A stretch of DNA of 64,000 nt from NCBI GenBank assembly GCA_013396635.1, contig WBMW01000582.1:536-64535 (forward strand), read 5' to 3'. A program made the position numbers and the translations under genes. Position 1 is the first letter of the stretch, and every line of letters begins with the position of its first letter. Below, piece after piece: positions 13,780-26,730 of the stretch. Source of the stretch: Penelope pileata. Taxonomy: Eukaryota > Chordata > Aves > Galliformes > Cracidae. The notes under the pieces are model-generated. The model was not told the origin of the DNA. It ran no database searches and worked only from the letters and a program-made list of their open reading frames with translations.

Positions 13780-13985
13780 TTCTGTCCACCCTATTCTGCA
13801 AGCATGATTGACTGTGTCATGTTTATTGTCAGCCCATCTGGACAACAGGTGCAGTACTTAATGGCCACAGTGTATTTGATTATTGACTACTGAATATTTC
13901 GGCTTGACACAATAGGCTGCTGACTGACCCTTGGTAACAGCAGACTTCCTACCATTTGTAAATTCAAAATCTAAAAGAAAATGAA
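13780..13985. promoter_or_regulatory. Candidate conserved noncoding element
   Basis: This stretch has higher sequence complexity than its surroundings and dense developmental-type motifs: TGATTGAC (13805-13812, Pbx/Meis-like), CAGGTG E-box (13846-13851) and TGATTATTGAC (13877-13887). It has no repeat homology and no persuasive open frame. The call is an inference from motif density and composition; conservation cannot be tested here. Confidence 0.25.
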
Positions 13986-15390
13986 AACATTTTAAAGACT
14001 TCAACCTATCTTCTATCTGGAAATTTTCCACATACAACTCCTACCTGTCAAACAGTTAGCTTGGCAAGCTTGTACAGTGTATTAAAGGGAAAAAAAAAGG
14101 TGCACGCATTTCAAGCTTGGGGGCCTCTAATTACCTCATGTTTAAAGTTTAACTACAAAATGTAGATAAATTGCTGCAAAAAAACACAGAAGATCCTCCA
14201 CCTGATTTGTGCCAACATATCTAACGCTCAGCGATGCTGATCCAAGGGAGACTTTTCCACTTAGCCCTAAGAGAATTCATTTTGGACGCATTTCTAACGA
14301 GTATATAAAGAATTACTTGGATGTTTTGGTAAAGCTACCCAATAAATTAGTCAATCTGAAATTTTATTAGCCGCAAAGCGTTACAGTGGTCATATAGCTG
14401 AAGAACACAGAGGGAATTGAAGCCATATTAGTCATTTATTTAGGCAGATACCAGAGATCAGTACTCAGTACAGGCTGTTAGTTGTAACATTAAGCTAATT
14501 GGCTAATAGTTGCAGCACTTCTTATAAGGTTTTTGTACAGAGAGGTGTGACCCCTTCTTGAACCAATTTATGTAAACCCAGAGGGAGTCCTAAATTTATT
14601 CCAGTTACGTGAATGAATGGTCTGGATTAAGAAACCAAAAGCAAAAAGAGTATGCATAAAACCCACTGTGTCAACCAGACACCTAAAATTTACATGATGC
14701 TGGCTTGAAAACTTTCAGTTTAACAAATTACTTAGGATGATACATGTTTAAAATAAATGTAACAATTTGGTATTAAAAATGTTCATATTTAATCTGGTGC
14801 ATATTGTGGGGCTGTGTTTTTTTTCTTCTCAACCATACCTTTGGCTATTTATCTAGTTGCAAACTTTTATAGCTGTGAAATATTTTAAGGAGTCCTTTGG
14901 AAATGGCCTGAGGTAATTTCAAACTTAACAGACCCTGTCCCACCAGATCTCATTACAGCGAATTTTATAACAAAGTACCCTCTACTTAATTTTCAGAGCT
15001 TAGCCAAGCGTGCTAGAAATGCAGCTGCATTAAGTGCAATTAATGGTATAATAAAAGCTGTGGAGGGCTGTTTAAGACTCAAGAACCAGCAGTAAACAGT
15101 GGCTCCATGTTCTCTAACAGTCAGTGATGTGTCAAAGTGCCAGAAGTGTGAGATCTCCTCTGCTGGGGAAGGAAACAAACGAAGCAGCATGTCCTGCTGG
15201 GAAAAGAAAATCTTCTGTCCTTCAAAAATCTCACAAAGACAGAGTGGGCAAGGATAAAAAAATATTCCCTCCAGTTATGCCGCTAGCATTCCCCTCACTC
15301 TTTGAGCAGAAGTCCAAAACAATAAACTTTCCACCAGTTAAGAAAATGGGCAAATTCAATCCCATAAAAAGTGAGAATAATAGTAAGTGA
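13986..15390. promoter_or_regulatory. Candidate conserved noncoding cluster
   Basis: Repeat-free sequence of balanced complexity with several homeodomain and E-box motifs, such as CTAATTAC (14127-14134), GCAGCTGC (15021-15028) and CAATTAATGG (15038-15047). An 88-codon open frame at 15124-15390 lies at its right edge; it is rich in Lys and Ser, shows no domain and is more likely chance than a gene. The texture resembles vertebrate developmental enhancers in gene deserts, but this is an impression, not a demonstrated property. Confidence 0.22.
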
Positions 15391-18300
15391 CTCATATAAT
15401 ACACAAAATGAGCTGGTAACAAAGTCTACTGTCAAATGACAGGAAGAAGAAATATCATTTTTGTGACAAGGAAACAGTAGCTTCTTATTTTAAATAAAAC
15501 AACTCACAACATAGCTGAGCTAGTGACTACAATAGCCCTGGAACTGTTAAACATGGAATTATCTTGATAAATAAACCAGCATACCTCGGAATTAAATGAA
15601 CTTTTGTATAAAACTATAAAAGAAAAAATAACTTATGTTAAATATAAAAGACGATGATTGACCTCTCCTGATCTAGGACACTATGTTCTTCTATATAGGA
15701 CATATAGTTTTTCATTACTTATTTTAAACCTTATTTTCATATATTTACCTCAACTATTTACTTTGGCAGAAACAGACATCTGCACTCATGCCAATGAGCA
15801 GTAAATTCATGACTGGTCCATCTGATTCACAGAAAATAAATGGCTTACAACCTAGCTTCACGGTAAAAGTTGGAAGCACAAAAGAGCTTGATTATCCATG
15901 GCCTAGAGATACCAATGACTCACTTAATGCATAGTGGATATAAAAATCTTTATGTGAGCACTGAAGGTAGAAAGAATGTAATTTTGTACTCTGTACAAGA
16001 ATATCACATTTCCAAATTACAAAATAAAAACAGTTTCCAGTTTTCAGTGCATAAGAAGTGTCAAAAGTAAAAGCAACAAGAAAAGAGGCAGAATTTCAAA
16101 ATATCTTCTCCCAGGAATCAATAAGTAGACCTGCTTTTGTTTCATGCTTCGATTTTCTAGGACAGAATATACACTAAGCATATTTTGCGTATCTTTAAGA
16201 TAATTCCATATTTAAAAGAACCACATAGCAAACTACAGCATGAAAACTTATTTGTGGATTACACTGCTAGCAATATCCAAGTTAACTCTGGCTGAAAATC
16301 CTATTTGTGCATTTAAAATAATCAACAGTGTGTAGAAAGATAAAAAATTTTTTGACAGTAGATCGCATTACTGGCTCAGAAATACTTTGGAAAAATTAAA
16401 AATACATTTTTCTTCACAAAACATATCAAACACATGCTTTCTGATGTACCTGTTATCCAGTATTATCTGCTGAGTTACGGGAACATTTAAAAAATGCTAT
16501 TGAGTGTTTTCCATTGCCCACTTCCTGTTTCCTGAACCACATGTATATGAAGGGTGCCCCTGCCAACACTGTTTTCTGCTTACTTCAGTGAGGACATACG
16601 TGATCTACTTGTTTAGAACATTCTGATGCATATACCACTTTTCACATTAAGATAATTCTATAAAAATGACTCCAATAACATGAGAAAGTATTGTTGCTTA
16701 TATAGGCTTAGGCATACTGCAGAGAAAAGCTCATCGTGTTATTTCAGCAGATCGTTTAATTGGCAGTCATGTCTCCTACTACTCTTAAGACCACACAGCA
16801 GATAATTTATAATTTTACATTGTATTAATTAACATATTCTATGAAATAATTCTGAAAAATGTTGACTGCTGGTCACTAAAACACCACAATTACTGCTGAA
16901 ATAACTACAGTGGTGTGGATGGTGCTGATATATTAATAGTAAAACCTAAGAAATAGACTGAGACAATGGCACTAGAAACTGAAAATCAATCTAAGGAAAG
17001 GAACTACTACCTCTGTCATTAAACCAATAAATGATGGTTCACCTTGACTGAAGATGCATAATAATATCACATCTTGCTGTCACCATGAAAGTCATAAGGA
17101 CTAACAAAAGTGATTCTCTAAAAATGTTGTGCTACCAAACTATAAAAGGATACATTCAAGCGAAGATATCTCCAATAATCTCATTCCACTTGGAGAGATG
17201 TCATGGTGCTTTATGGAGAGCAAAAGAAATCTCAAGATGGAAGATGGAGCAGAATTTGAAAAGCATTACAGATCCTGACAAAAACATAACCTACAACCTC
17301 CAAAGACAGTAAGAAGACTATCTACCCCAGTTTCGCTAATCTTCTGGGAAACCTAAAAAGCTAAGTGCTACACAGAGCACCTGCATATGTATTTAAAATA
17401 GGTACTTATAAACACAAAATATGAAAGCTGAAACTTTAATTTTTCATAGAAGAGAAGAAAGGGAAAGAGAACAGTCACAATAAGTGAGGCTGAGAGGATT
17501 CATATGCCTTGAAAAGGAACCATTTAAATATGGAATTCATAAACTGAAAGAAACTAGATATTGAAAGAACTAGAGAGCAGCTCTCAGTGGACAAGCGCGT
17601 ATCAGTAACAGCATGCTCTTCAGTTCCTCATGTAAGAAGGCAAGAGAAACTGATCAGTCTTAGAAGACAAATTCTTAAACCTACTGATTTTCAGTTTGCA
17701 CATATCTATGAAACAAGAAAGGAAAGAACAGGCTAGAACTGGCTATACTGACTTTACTCAACTTTTTTTTCCTATGTAAAAGGTAGCTAACCGTAAGAAA
17801 CAGTTGATTTAACATCCTTTTGTAAGAAGTAAAACAAGATAACTTGGGATGAATAAGAAAATATTTTCAGAATGGCTGAATGAAAAGCTGTCAAGGGGCT
17901 AAGATGCAAATTAAAAAAACATATCAATAGGTGTGGATTTGCCAAAAGTGGAATGTGGTCTCTCCATCTCTTCTCTCCTCCTCATTAGGACTGTTTCGCA
18001 GAATTTGTGTATTCCTGACCATGGCTAGGGATGTTCCTATCTGTTTAAAGAACAGCTGGATGCAGCCTGACTGATATGCTGTAAATTTACATGTAGGTGC
18101 TCAAAACACTCAACAAAAATTCAGATGCCAAAACACCTTAAAAAACATATGCATAGAAGGTATGGGTTTGACAACTACGTGGGATAGCTTGCCAGCAGCG
18201 GAGATCTTTTCTCATTCAACTGCAATACAAATAAAAGTACAGATATTGGCATGGAGACAAAAATTTCAGGATTGAAACTAAAAATAAAAATCCAGGCAGA

Positions 18301-19216
18301 AGAACAAAAACCAGAATGAATGAAAATATGTTCCAGGCTTAACATGGATAATATCATCTCAATACTCATAATGCAATGCTGATCACTACAATGAGTACTG
18401 GGAACCAGGTCAGGGCAAAGAATAAAAGAGAATTGTATTAATCACAATCTCCAAAGGCAGGCCATAAAAGCCATATCACACGCATTGAAAAATAATTCAT
18501 TAAACTATATCCCAGCTGGAAGTAGAGAAAAACAAACAGAATAAAAAGACACTAAGCAGCAGGGAGAAATAAACTTTATGGAACTGTCAAATCATGAACA
18601 ATAGGGGGAAAAAAATAAGAAAAACAATAAACATGTCTGCTTTACCGGTAAAATAGCCATGTTAGGACAGACACGAGAATTAAATTTAAAGCAAAACTCA
18701 AGGTATGGAGATAATGTCAAGCTTGAAATATCAAAATTATCCTATTGCAGTTCAAGACATTCAGTACTTGCAAGTTGTGGCTTGGCAGCGCTTCACAATG
18801 AGATAAACATCAGTAAATGCTAATCATTCATGGAGTATCAGGCACATCTCTTCAGACTTATGTACCACAAGATGAACTGAAAACGAAGATGTCCACATTT
18901 CAGGATTGACTGTTAAAGCAAGAGTACGCACAGCCCCTACACATAAAAGAAAGAACGCTTTCTCTGCTAGCTTGTCTCCAGCTTTGATTTAGTGATGCAA
19001 AGTAGTACTTTGCATAAACATTTTCAAGTGTACTTTTGTAAGGACATACCTCTTTTTTTGCTTCTGGAGGAACAGATGGGAGAAGGGAACACTATGTTAA
19101 TTGGCATTCCATTGTGTAATGGCATTAAAAATAAGGAAGAACATCACACAATGTGTTCTGTTCAATGACATTAATACTAGCCATGTTGAGGTTTTGCTAG
19201 CTATGGTTTTGGGTTG

Positions 19217-19234
19217 TTTTTTTTTTTTTTTTTT
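19217..19234. repeat. Poly-T tract (T18)
   Basis: Eighteen consecutive T residues. No adjacent SINE or processed pseudogene was recognised, so this is listed as a simple homopolymer. Confidence 0.9.
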
Positions 19235-20276
19235 AGAAGTGCCCTCCAGTTTTGACTTTCTCAGTTTTTCAGTACACCAAAAAACTTAATTTACAAAAGT
19301 GTTCAGCAGCCATAGTTTTTATAGGCTTCATCTGTTCTGTTTTCTCAGAACAACTGAAAATTGGGCCCAATGTGTTTGGGTAAAGAAGCACCCAAAGGCA
19401 CTGAAAACTGAAGGTCTTTATAAGCAGAGATGCAGAATTTAAATATATAACCAATGTAGAAATGGTAGTGCACAGTGATGTCAATCTTTCTACTTGACCA
19501 TCAGTTAGTTAAAATTGTTTTTTTAATGTACATACACTGAATATGACACAAAGAGGATGGATTTTTCAGATGAGCCAGAAAGACAGTAGGTGCCCAGCTT
19601 CCAGTAAAACACAGAGGATGCCGAGATCCCAGACTGCTTCAGATTCTTTAATGCCACTGTTAGAAAGTACTAAATCAATTATGTCTGAGTATAATTCATC
19701 CACCAGTCATTGATGTATGACAAAACAGAATTTAAACCATGAGTTATAGACTTTACTGAATGAAAGCATGGTTTTTCAATTAAAAAAATGCTGTATATCC
19801 CGGATACAGTTTTATGAAAGCTCAGTAAGAATCCATAGTAAATGTTCTCACAGAAGAGACGTTAAGCATTTGCAAATATCAAATTCTTGGATGCTAATTC
19901 CTTCTCTCCCTCTTCCCCATTTGATATCCTATTTCCCTACTCCATGTTATGAGCTAACGACCTGCAAATTATATCTTTATAAAGCAAAACTGTTTTTCAG
20001 CTAGAAAAATGAATAAAATTATATCTGACACATCAGAATGCCTCTTCTCCACCCTCCTTTTTAGAACTGAAAAAGAGTCAAACTAATTTAAACCAAATCT
20101 GATTTAAAAATCCTGCTGAGCTGAGACTTTTAAATACCAAGTTTCAGCCTGGAGTGGATTTTTATGGCTATGTTATAAACACCTGAAAAACAGCAGGTGC
20201 CATATTAATATACAGTTTGAGTTTTTATACAATTTCCTCAGTTTCAAAAGTAGATTCTAGCCAGTGTTGTGGGTTG

Positions 20277-20340
20277 GGTTTTTTTGTTTGCTTGTTTGGT
20301 TGGTTGTGGGGCTATTTTTTTTTTTGTTTTTTTCTTTTCT
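20277..20340. repeat. T/G-rich low-complexity tract
   Basis: A run of GTTT and GGTT units merging into poly-T with scattered G and C. Simple low-complexity sequence. Confidence 0.8.
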
Positions 20341-20689
20341 AATTTTAACTTGTTATGGATATTAGAGTTCAAACTAAAGGCTTACAAGCCAGAAGTAGTT
20401 TGGAATGAGTACATATCTATGTGTTTTGCAGTTTATAAAATTACATTTACAATTTGGCTAAGATAAGGAAATATTTCAGTTAAAAATTCTATGAATGGTG
20501 ATCAGAAAAAGAAACCTCTGTCAGTGAAAGCTGGGTAAACATATCTCAGTTACGTGTGTAGTGCTTTAATCACTCTGTGAGAACAATCAGTTCTGTAATG
20601 ATTTCATGATTCACTACAGTTGTTTAAAAACAACACTGAAAATATTATTTCTGAAAGGCATAAATATGCTTGTAGTCTTTGGCTACATA

Positions 20690-21270
20690 TAATATGCTCT
20701 TAATTCTTCAGGTTTGACAGTTTAACTGTGTGGAAGTGCTCAAGAAAATTAATCCAAATTAACAACGTGAGAATGCGACATGGGTTTGTCAAAATGCATT
20801 AAATTCTTTTGCCTGGACAATCCTATTCAGAATTAAAATAGCTTTCATGCATTTATGCCTAATTTGGAAGTGAAAGAAACAAAAATTAATGACTACTTTA
20901 ACCCTTATCAAGGATACTCGTGTATGAACGATTGCCTTTAAAGTGAGTACAAACCTCAGCTACTCTTTGGTGGCTTACATGCATATGCATACTGAAATGA
21001 CTTGTAATGGTTTCTCTTTAAATGAAAGACAATCCTAACTGTATGACATTCACCAGAGTGTAAGTGTACACCTGGCTTGTATAGGTTCCCATCTTGCAAA
21101 GCTCAGAAGGACAAGCCTTTCTTGAAACGCAGTGGGTTTTAGATTAATCTACCTAAGAATTTACAACTTATGTGTTCCAGTGATTTACAGACTAGTACAT
21201 AAAATCTCAGTACATCGTAAGGGGATTAAGGAGCAGATTCAAAAGCGGGATTTTGGAGAGTTTGGGCACT
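20690..21270. promoter_or_regulatory. Candidate conserved noncoding element
   Basis: Repeat-free sequence with several AT-rich transcription-factor-like motifs, including TTAATCCAAATTAAC near 20749, AAAAATTAATGAC near 20881 and paired ATGCAT motifs near 20845 and 20980. It is only suggestive of an enhancer, and the boundaries are arbitrary. Confidence 0.18.
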
Positions 21271-23599
21271 TACAGGGAAAATTCTTGATCCTCAATAGCC
21301 TCACTTAGTTGCCATTGATCTACCCGAAATATCCACATACCTCATTCTTTGCTTTTCCATGTTTGCTTATCACCTGTGTACATCAGAGTCCATTTTATAC
21401 AAAGCCTATGGGTTCCTGATAGAATGCCGGTGTTCAGCAGGAATACTCGGTTTGTGCCTTCTGAACTGCATACTTGAAGTAAATGTCTGCTGGTTTCCTT
21501 TTCGTTTTTTTTTTTTTTTCCAGAAAACAAACAAACAAAGAAACCAACCAACCCCACCAGAACAGTTAAGTTGATAATTCATACGAGCAGTTCTTAGAGA
21601 AAGATTGGACCCACAGTTTCTTCTAACTGATCATCAAAATCATCAGACGGAAATGTCCTGAGTATAAAATTTCCCCTCAGATGTTAGGATGATCTGTAGG
21701 CTGGGGGAAGTGGGGAGGCCATATTTTTCTGTCATGAGAAATACAACTTTCAGTCTTCCTAATAAGAGACTAGGAGCCACCTCAGGCCTCCTGGTAATCA
21801 TCCCAACTAGTAGCTAAAGAGGTCCAGGAAGAGATTGCTTATGGCTCTCCAAACTCTTTGTCTAAAACCTCACTCCATTTGGAAAGCGATTTCTCTCAAG
21901 AGAAGGCAGCAGGCGCTGAAGAGAGCTCAGGCCTCAACCTGAGGAGGCCTAGACCAAAATGGCTGCCAAGATCATTGCCTTTTCTTGTGCAGCTGACAGC
22001 TGAGGTACATACTGGGCAGCTCCTAAACTCCCACACTTCATAGCCTGGTATTTTGAAGTAGATGGCCAAAAATGTTAGCCTCCAAGTGACAGGCTGTAAA
22101 CTGCAGCTTTATGCAGGATATGCTCAGCTGTCTGTGCAACAGGAGGACAATGGACAGCTGGGTGAGCGATTTCATAAAGCACTCCTCCATAAGTAGACTT
22201 CTGCAGTAGTGACTTTCTACCACTATATGGAAAGCATGGGCATCCTCTCCATGCCCATGTAGCAGGAGCTAGAAACCTAGGTCTTCATGTGGGTTAGCAT
22301 TAATCTAGTTTGTGTAACATAAGCCACAGAACCACATCCTACACCCTTATATCCAGATGTATCCATTCTCCTAGAAAAAATGCCATTGACATGAGCCTCA
22401 GGATTATTGCCATTGTTCAGGTAAATCCAGCTAGGTCAAGTAATGAACATATTAATACAGAAAGAGTGGTAGCCTACGTAAAATAGTTAGGTTAATAAAG
22501 CTCTTCCTATTACTTTTCTCTCCCTGAATCTGTCTTTGATGTATGATGGGAAGGCTGAAGAGAACGAGAGATTGCCACTGGGGATTTTGAGAAAAAGTAG
22601 CCTTCAGCTTAATACACAGCCTGAAGATTAGGGTAGAAATATGTAGGGTAGGAGAATCAGCTATCTAAACATTATGACATGTTCATTTTCATTTAAAATA
22701 TGCAATTTCTTTCTTATTAATTCAATTTCTTTCAAGCACATGCAAAAGATACAAACCGCAGGTATTGATTTTAGACACTAAAATTAGAGAAAGAATAATC
22801 ACAAAATACTACATCTTCAATGATATCTCTGTTCAAAGGGACACAAAGATACTTCAGAATATAATAAAATCATTTGTATACATGGTAATGTTTTTGGGGG
22901 AATGGTAAATTCTAATTATTACTCCAGAGTTACAGTTTGTGAACTCGAAACCATCATTAATCTGAATTGTTTGGTTCTTAAAAAGCTTATATGCCCCTCT
23001 TTGGTGCTTAAACATGTTTACCTTTAGGTATTCATGTAAGCTTACTTTGTTTAAAAGAGAGTTAGTTGTAAGGTACTGTACAATAGCTAAGTGCATGCAA
23101 AATGTCGAGTAAGCACTCAATACTCTGCTTAATTGGGACTCCACTGCATCTGCAGCTAGGGCAGTGGGGATTGGTGGTATGAAAAATGCAAGCTGAGCAG
23201 TTCTGCTAACATGCTGCAGCCACATGACAGAAGGTGTTACTGGTACAGACTCCCTCTGCATAGCCACCTCTGTTGACAATTCTTTTGAAGACTTAACTTT
23301 AAACCCTCAGATTTTATTCAGGAATGTTCCGTCTTCCTTCAGCCAGCATAAAGTTTGTATAAAAGGACAAAGCTGACATTAACACTCTGAACAGCCTCTG
23401 ACTAGTCCAACAAGAATGAGATTATGCATCCATGTCTAAATTAATTCAAATATATGGTGCTCTTCTAACATTAAGTACCAGTATTCATAGAACCACAACC
23501 TAAACATACTTTCTCTTTTGCTAACAATAAATAAACAATGCCAGTCCACTGTATCCTTAGAAGCAGAAACATATGCGTATATGCTAAGTCAAAGGAAAG
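21271..23599. other. Unique noncoding DNA
   Basis: No gene seen. There is a T15 run at 21505-21519 followed by AAAC units and CCAACC units. The segment at 21880-22010 has somewhat higher GC content and a YY1-like AAAATGGCTGCC at about 21956-21967. A 141-codon frame on the - strand (22854-23279) starts at TTG, not ATG, and has no domain. Confidence 0.5.
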
Positions 23600-23745
23600 A
23601 ACACTAGCCTGGCAATAAGCACTGCTTGTATTTGTTACATATGCTAGTAGCCTAGTGGGAAGCATTCTGTAATTTTTTTCACCTCCTTGTGCCTCAGTTT
23701 CCACATCTTTAAAGGTGAGAGAATTTTCTTGCCAGCTTTGCGGAG
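23600..23745 (+). mobile_element. MIR-type SINE remnant, + strand
   Basis: The segment TTGTGCCTCAGTTTCCACAT followed by CTTTAAAGG (about 23690-23718) matches the hallmark of the MIR core, 'gtgcctcagtttcctcatctgtaaaatgg'. The upstream part (ACACTAGCCTGGCAATAAGC and a CACCTCC-like block) and the downstream TATTATATA fit the order of MIR parts. MIR is an ancient tRNA-derived SINE mobilised by L2 and is known at low copy number in birds. It has no protein. Divergence is high, so the edges are approximate. Confidence 0.65.
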
Positions 23746-24092
23746 CTATTATATATGGCTTATGACTTAATCTTAGTTAATATCTTATCTGTGGGTAGAA
23801 AGTAAAAAAATAATGAAGATTTATGAATCAACAAGTGATAAAGGATAGCTCTTGATAGCAAAAGACTGAGAGTTGTTTTCATAATGTTTCTAGTTTGTGT
23901 TAGAACGGTAGCTGTAAATTGTTTTAAACTCACTTATCTTTAGGTTGTTTTCCCAACATATTTTTTATACCAAGAGTTCTCTGATCTATTGTGCTCACTA
24001 CTCTTACAATCACAGCAAAGAAGCAGTTGAAAAAGCTCCAACAATTAGGACTGCAAAGTATCCATATGTATTCTAAGTCTACTGGGAAAAAA

Positions 24093-24130
24093 CCCCCCCA
24101 CACAAAAAACCCCAAACCAAAACCGAAGAT
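24093..24130. repeat. A/C-rich low-complexity tract
   Basis: A C7 run at 24093-24099 is followed by CACA, A6, C4 and AAACC units. Simple low-complexity sequence without further signal. Confidence 0.8.
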
Positions 24131-24579
24131 CCTCAAATATGCCCTAATGGTTAAAAAGTACACATTGATATCTAATTACTTATGCTCTAGACCCACACTT
24201 GTAATAATCATTCAACAATGCTTGCTCATGAATCTATAAAGAACTCATTGCTCAGACAGTTTACTGTGGAATAGATTTGAATTAGAAAGCAGGCTCTGGA
24301 AATCCTGCTGAGTCAAAGGACTAAATGCCACCAATCATGAAAACCTACCTGTGCAATGCTAAAGCACACAACCCAATACAGAAAGTTAAGATTGGTTAGT
24401 ATGAAATTATAAATTATTTTCTCCTCTTTCTTCTTCAACGACTTCTACAGTTACTGTAAAGCAGATATTATTGCACAGAATACTATCCTGCATTGTTGCA
24501 GTGCTTTTTATTTTTTATTATTATTTTTAATCTAGGAATTTCATAGATCACAAAAATAGTTGTGCATAATTAATACATT

Positions 24580-24710
24580 TAAAACATGAATAAACTGAGG
24601 TACAGAGAGAGGCCTAAGGCTAATTCTGAAAGATTGTAAGTCCCTGAATTTCCCATGTCTGGGTTTAGACAAAGTCTTTCAAGAATACAGCAGCAGTGCC
24701 AAGATCAGAG
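24580..24710 (-). mobile_element. MIR-type SINE remnant, - strand
   Basis: The + strand reads AATAAACTGAGGTACAGAGA at about 24589-24608, the reverse complement of the MIR core, then a weak match up to GCAGTGCC near 24700. It lies about 0.9 kb from the MIR at 23600 in the opposite orientation. The core is convincing; the rest is strongly diverged. Confidence 0.5.
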
Positions 24711-26690
24711 CTCTTCAGTTCCTGGCTCTTATACTCACGCTTTGTCAACACTCCCAATCTATGTTACTCAGTGTCTAGTGATATCCAAAAAAATCCCACT
24801 GCAGCTGAAAACAGGCACGCGAGTCCAAGACCTCTCCTGAGCCTTTATATTAAATAATCACGTTATGCCAATTTTACTCAGTGGAAAAAAAAAATTAACC
24901 AAGGCTCAGCTCTTGCGATCTGTACTAGATCATAAGTATCGGCAAAGTAGTAATGATATTGTTTAACAGTGAAGAATGAATGAAAGAAAGCAAACTTAAT
25001 AATAATTAAGTACTTATGGACAAGTTAGACTGCTTACATCAGATTAGAATTATATTAATGACTTATCAAGTAATTGAGATGACATTAAGAAACATGAGCA
25101 TTAAGGCACAGTGTGGGAAAGCTCACTTAGTGGTAATGATAACACAGGTACCAAGCAGCAGAATCATTTGAAATGGAGCATCTAACTTTTAGAGATCAAT
25201 CTCTGTCCAGACTATGCACTCAGTAACAAATCCACCATAGTCAGTCTTCTCATTTAATTCAAAGTAACTGATTTCAATTTTTTTTTCTCTCTCATTATTC
25301 ATGTAATTCACAAAACTTTTCAGCAGAAAAAATGGGAACTGTCTAACCTATGCAAGCAGAGACAGGAACTAGCAAGTGATTTAGGTCACTAAGCTGCTTA
25401 AAACTTCTTTATTTGTTGCCTTTCTGTCTGATTTATTCTCAATTGCTTCAATGAAGACAAAGCCAGTCATGTCAGTTTTAATAAATCTATATTAATTAGA
25501 ACTGACATATCAACAAGGTTTTATAACACATTTACAGCAGTATATGTTTCTGGAATCCTGTTGAATTTTTCTTTCTTTTCATGTAGTGAGAGTTCTCCAA
25601 AATTATTTGAAACAACCAAACAAATTCAACATGGCATCCACAAAAATGATCCAAAGTGCTATACATCAGGACTTGTGGAAGGAAAATAGCGGAAAAAAAA
25701 TAAATGTAATTAATATATTCAGAGATAAATAAATCTCCAATCATTTTTTACATTACCTTTCTATAGACCATAATCAAGCCTTTTGGTTCTTGTCGGGCAG
25801 ATGAAACTGAACCTGGAAGTAAGCTTATTTCCCTCTCTTAGAATGTATCAGCTGTTGTAAATGTAAAAAAACATTGAGACTATTACAATGGCCTTTTCAA
25901 GTTATATCAGGCAAACTGCAAAATGTTTTAGTGACTCCTTCACTTTTATTTTTTTGAACACTTTGCCCACTTGTTTTGTTGTCTGATTTAAGCTTGAATT
26001 AATGCAGATTGCCTGGGGGCTTGTACACTATTCATTTTGTATGCATTTCTAAATCCCCTGTGAACTTCATGAGTTTTTGCCACAGTTACAATGACAATTA
26101 CTTCTTTGAAAACCAAAAATTTCTCCTCAATCTGCTTTTTTTGCCTTTCCTTTTTTTTTTGGGTGTTTGGAACAGCTAAGTAGCAAGAAAGATGAACGCA
26201 AAGAGGTAACTTATGCAGTGTGGCATTTTGTCCCTGAGGAAAGATTTCCTTCAGAAGTGATAGAATGCATGCTGTTATAGATGGTGCCCAACTCAACCTG
26301 TTATCTTGGCGTCTAAGCCCTAATGGAACAGTTTGACCAACTAGTGAGCAGGCACAATGCCATATAAGCATATGGGCATGAGTGCATGCAGCCAAGTGAC
26401 CATGTAGGAGAATCAAATATGTTTGCTGAGGGCAGGAGTCCCAGTCTGAAACATCCAAACAGCTGTCTATCCTGAGGTTTACATGCCTGTGGTTAACGGG
26501 ATGCAATATAACTGATCCAGATTTTGGATAGATTAATTTTAAAATACAAAAATATGCTTTCTTGGCACAAAAGGCATTTTGAGCCCTAGCTTTAATACCA
26601 ATATTGATATTAATGCTTTTCAATAGCTTCAAAATAATATTCTAGGTGAATACCTCTGGACCTTTTGGAATTAAACTATGTTGTGAAATA
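24711..26690. other. Unique noncoding DNA with one long open stretch
   Basis: No recognised gene or repeat. The - strand is free of stops for 215 codons (25988-26632), the longest such stretch outside the CR1s. Its first codon is TTG, and the first ATG would leave about 127 residues. The conceptual product has many Cys, His and Leu residues and one KKKER-like basic run, but no domain that I recognise. Confidence 0.5.
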
Positions 26691-26730
26691 TCATAGAATC
26701 ATCAAGGTTGGAAAAGAACTCCAAGATCAT
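26691..26730 (-). mobile_element. 3' tail of the older, interrupted CR1
   Basis: The + strand reads TCATAGAATCATCAAGGTTG then GAAAAGAACTCCAAGATCAT. This is the reverse complement of a CR1 3' terminus of the type 'gatcttggaggtcttttccaaccttgatgattctatga'. It follows directly after the 3' end of a second CR1. It makes sense as the displaced tail of the CR1 at 27464-27955, which stops inside the same 3' untranslated region just after GTTGGACT. Confidence 0.8.

Larger units (their letters stand above)
15391..20689. other. Unique AT-rich noncoding DNA
   Basis: No gene or recognised repeat. It holds an 18-base T run at 19217-19234, a T/G-rich low-complexity stretch at 20277-20340 and many A-rich segments. 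Open frames of 60-78 codons are at chance level. Confidence 0.55.

Noticed and set aside
15124..15390. 88-codon open frame as a small gene
   Set aside because: No domain, a biased Lys/Ser composition, and a setting better explained as noncoding sequence.
22854..23279. 141-codon open frame on the - strand
   Set aside because: Its first codon is TTG, no domain is visible, and no splice or promoter context supports it.
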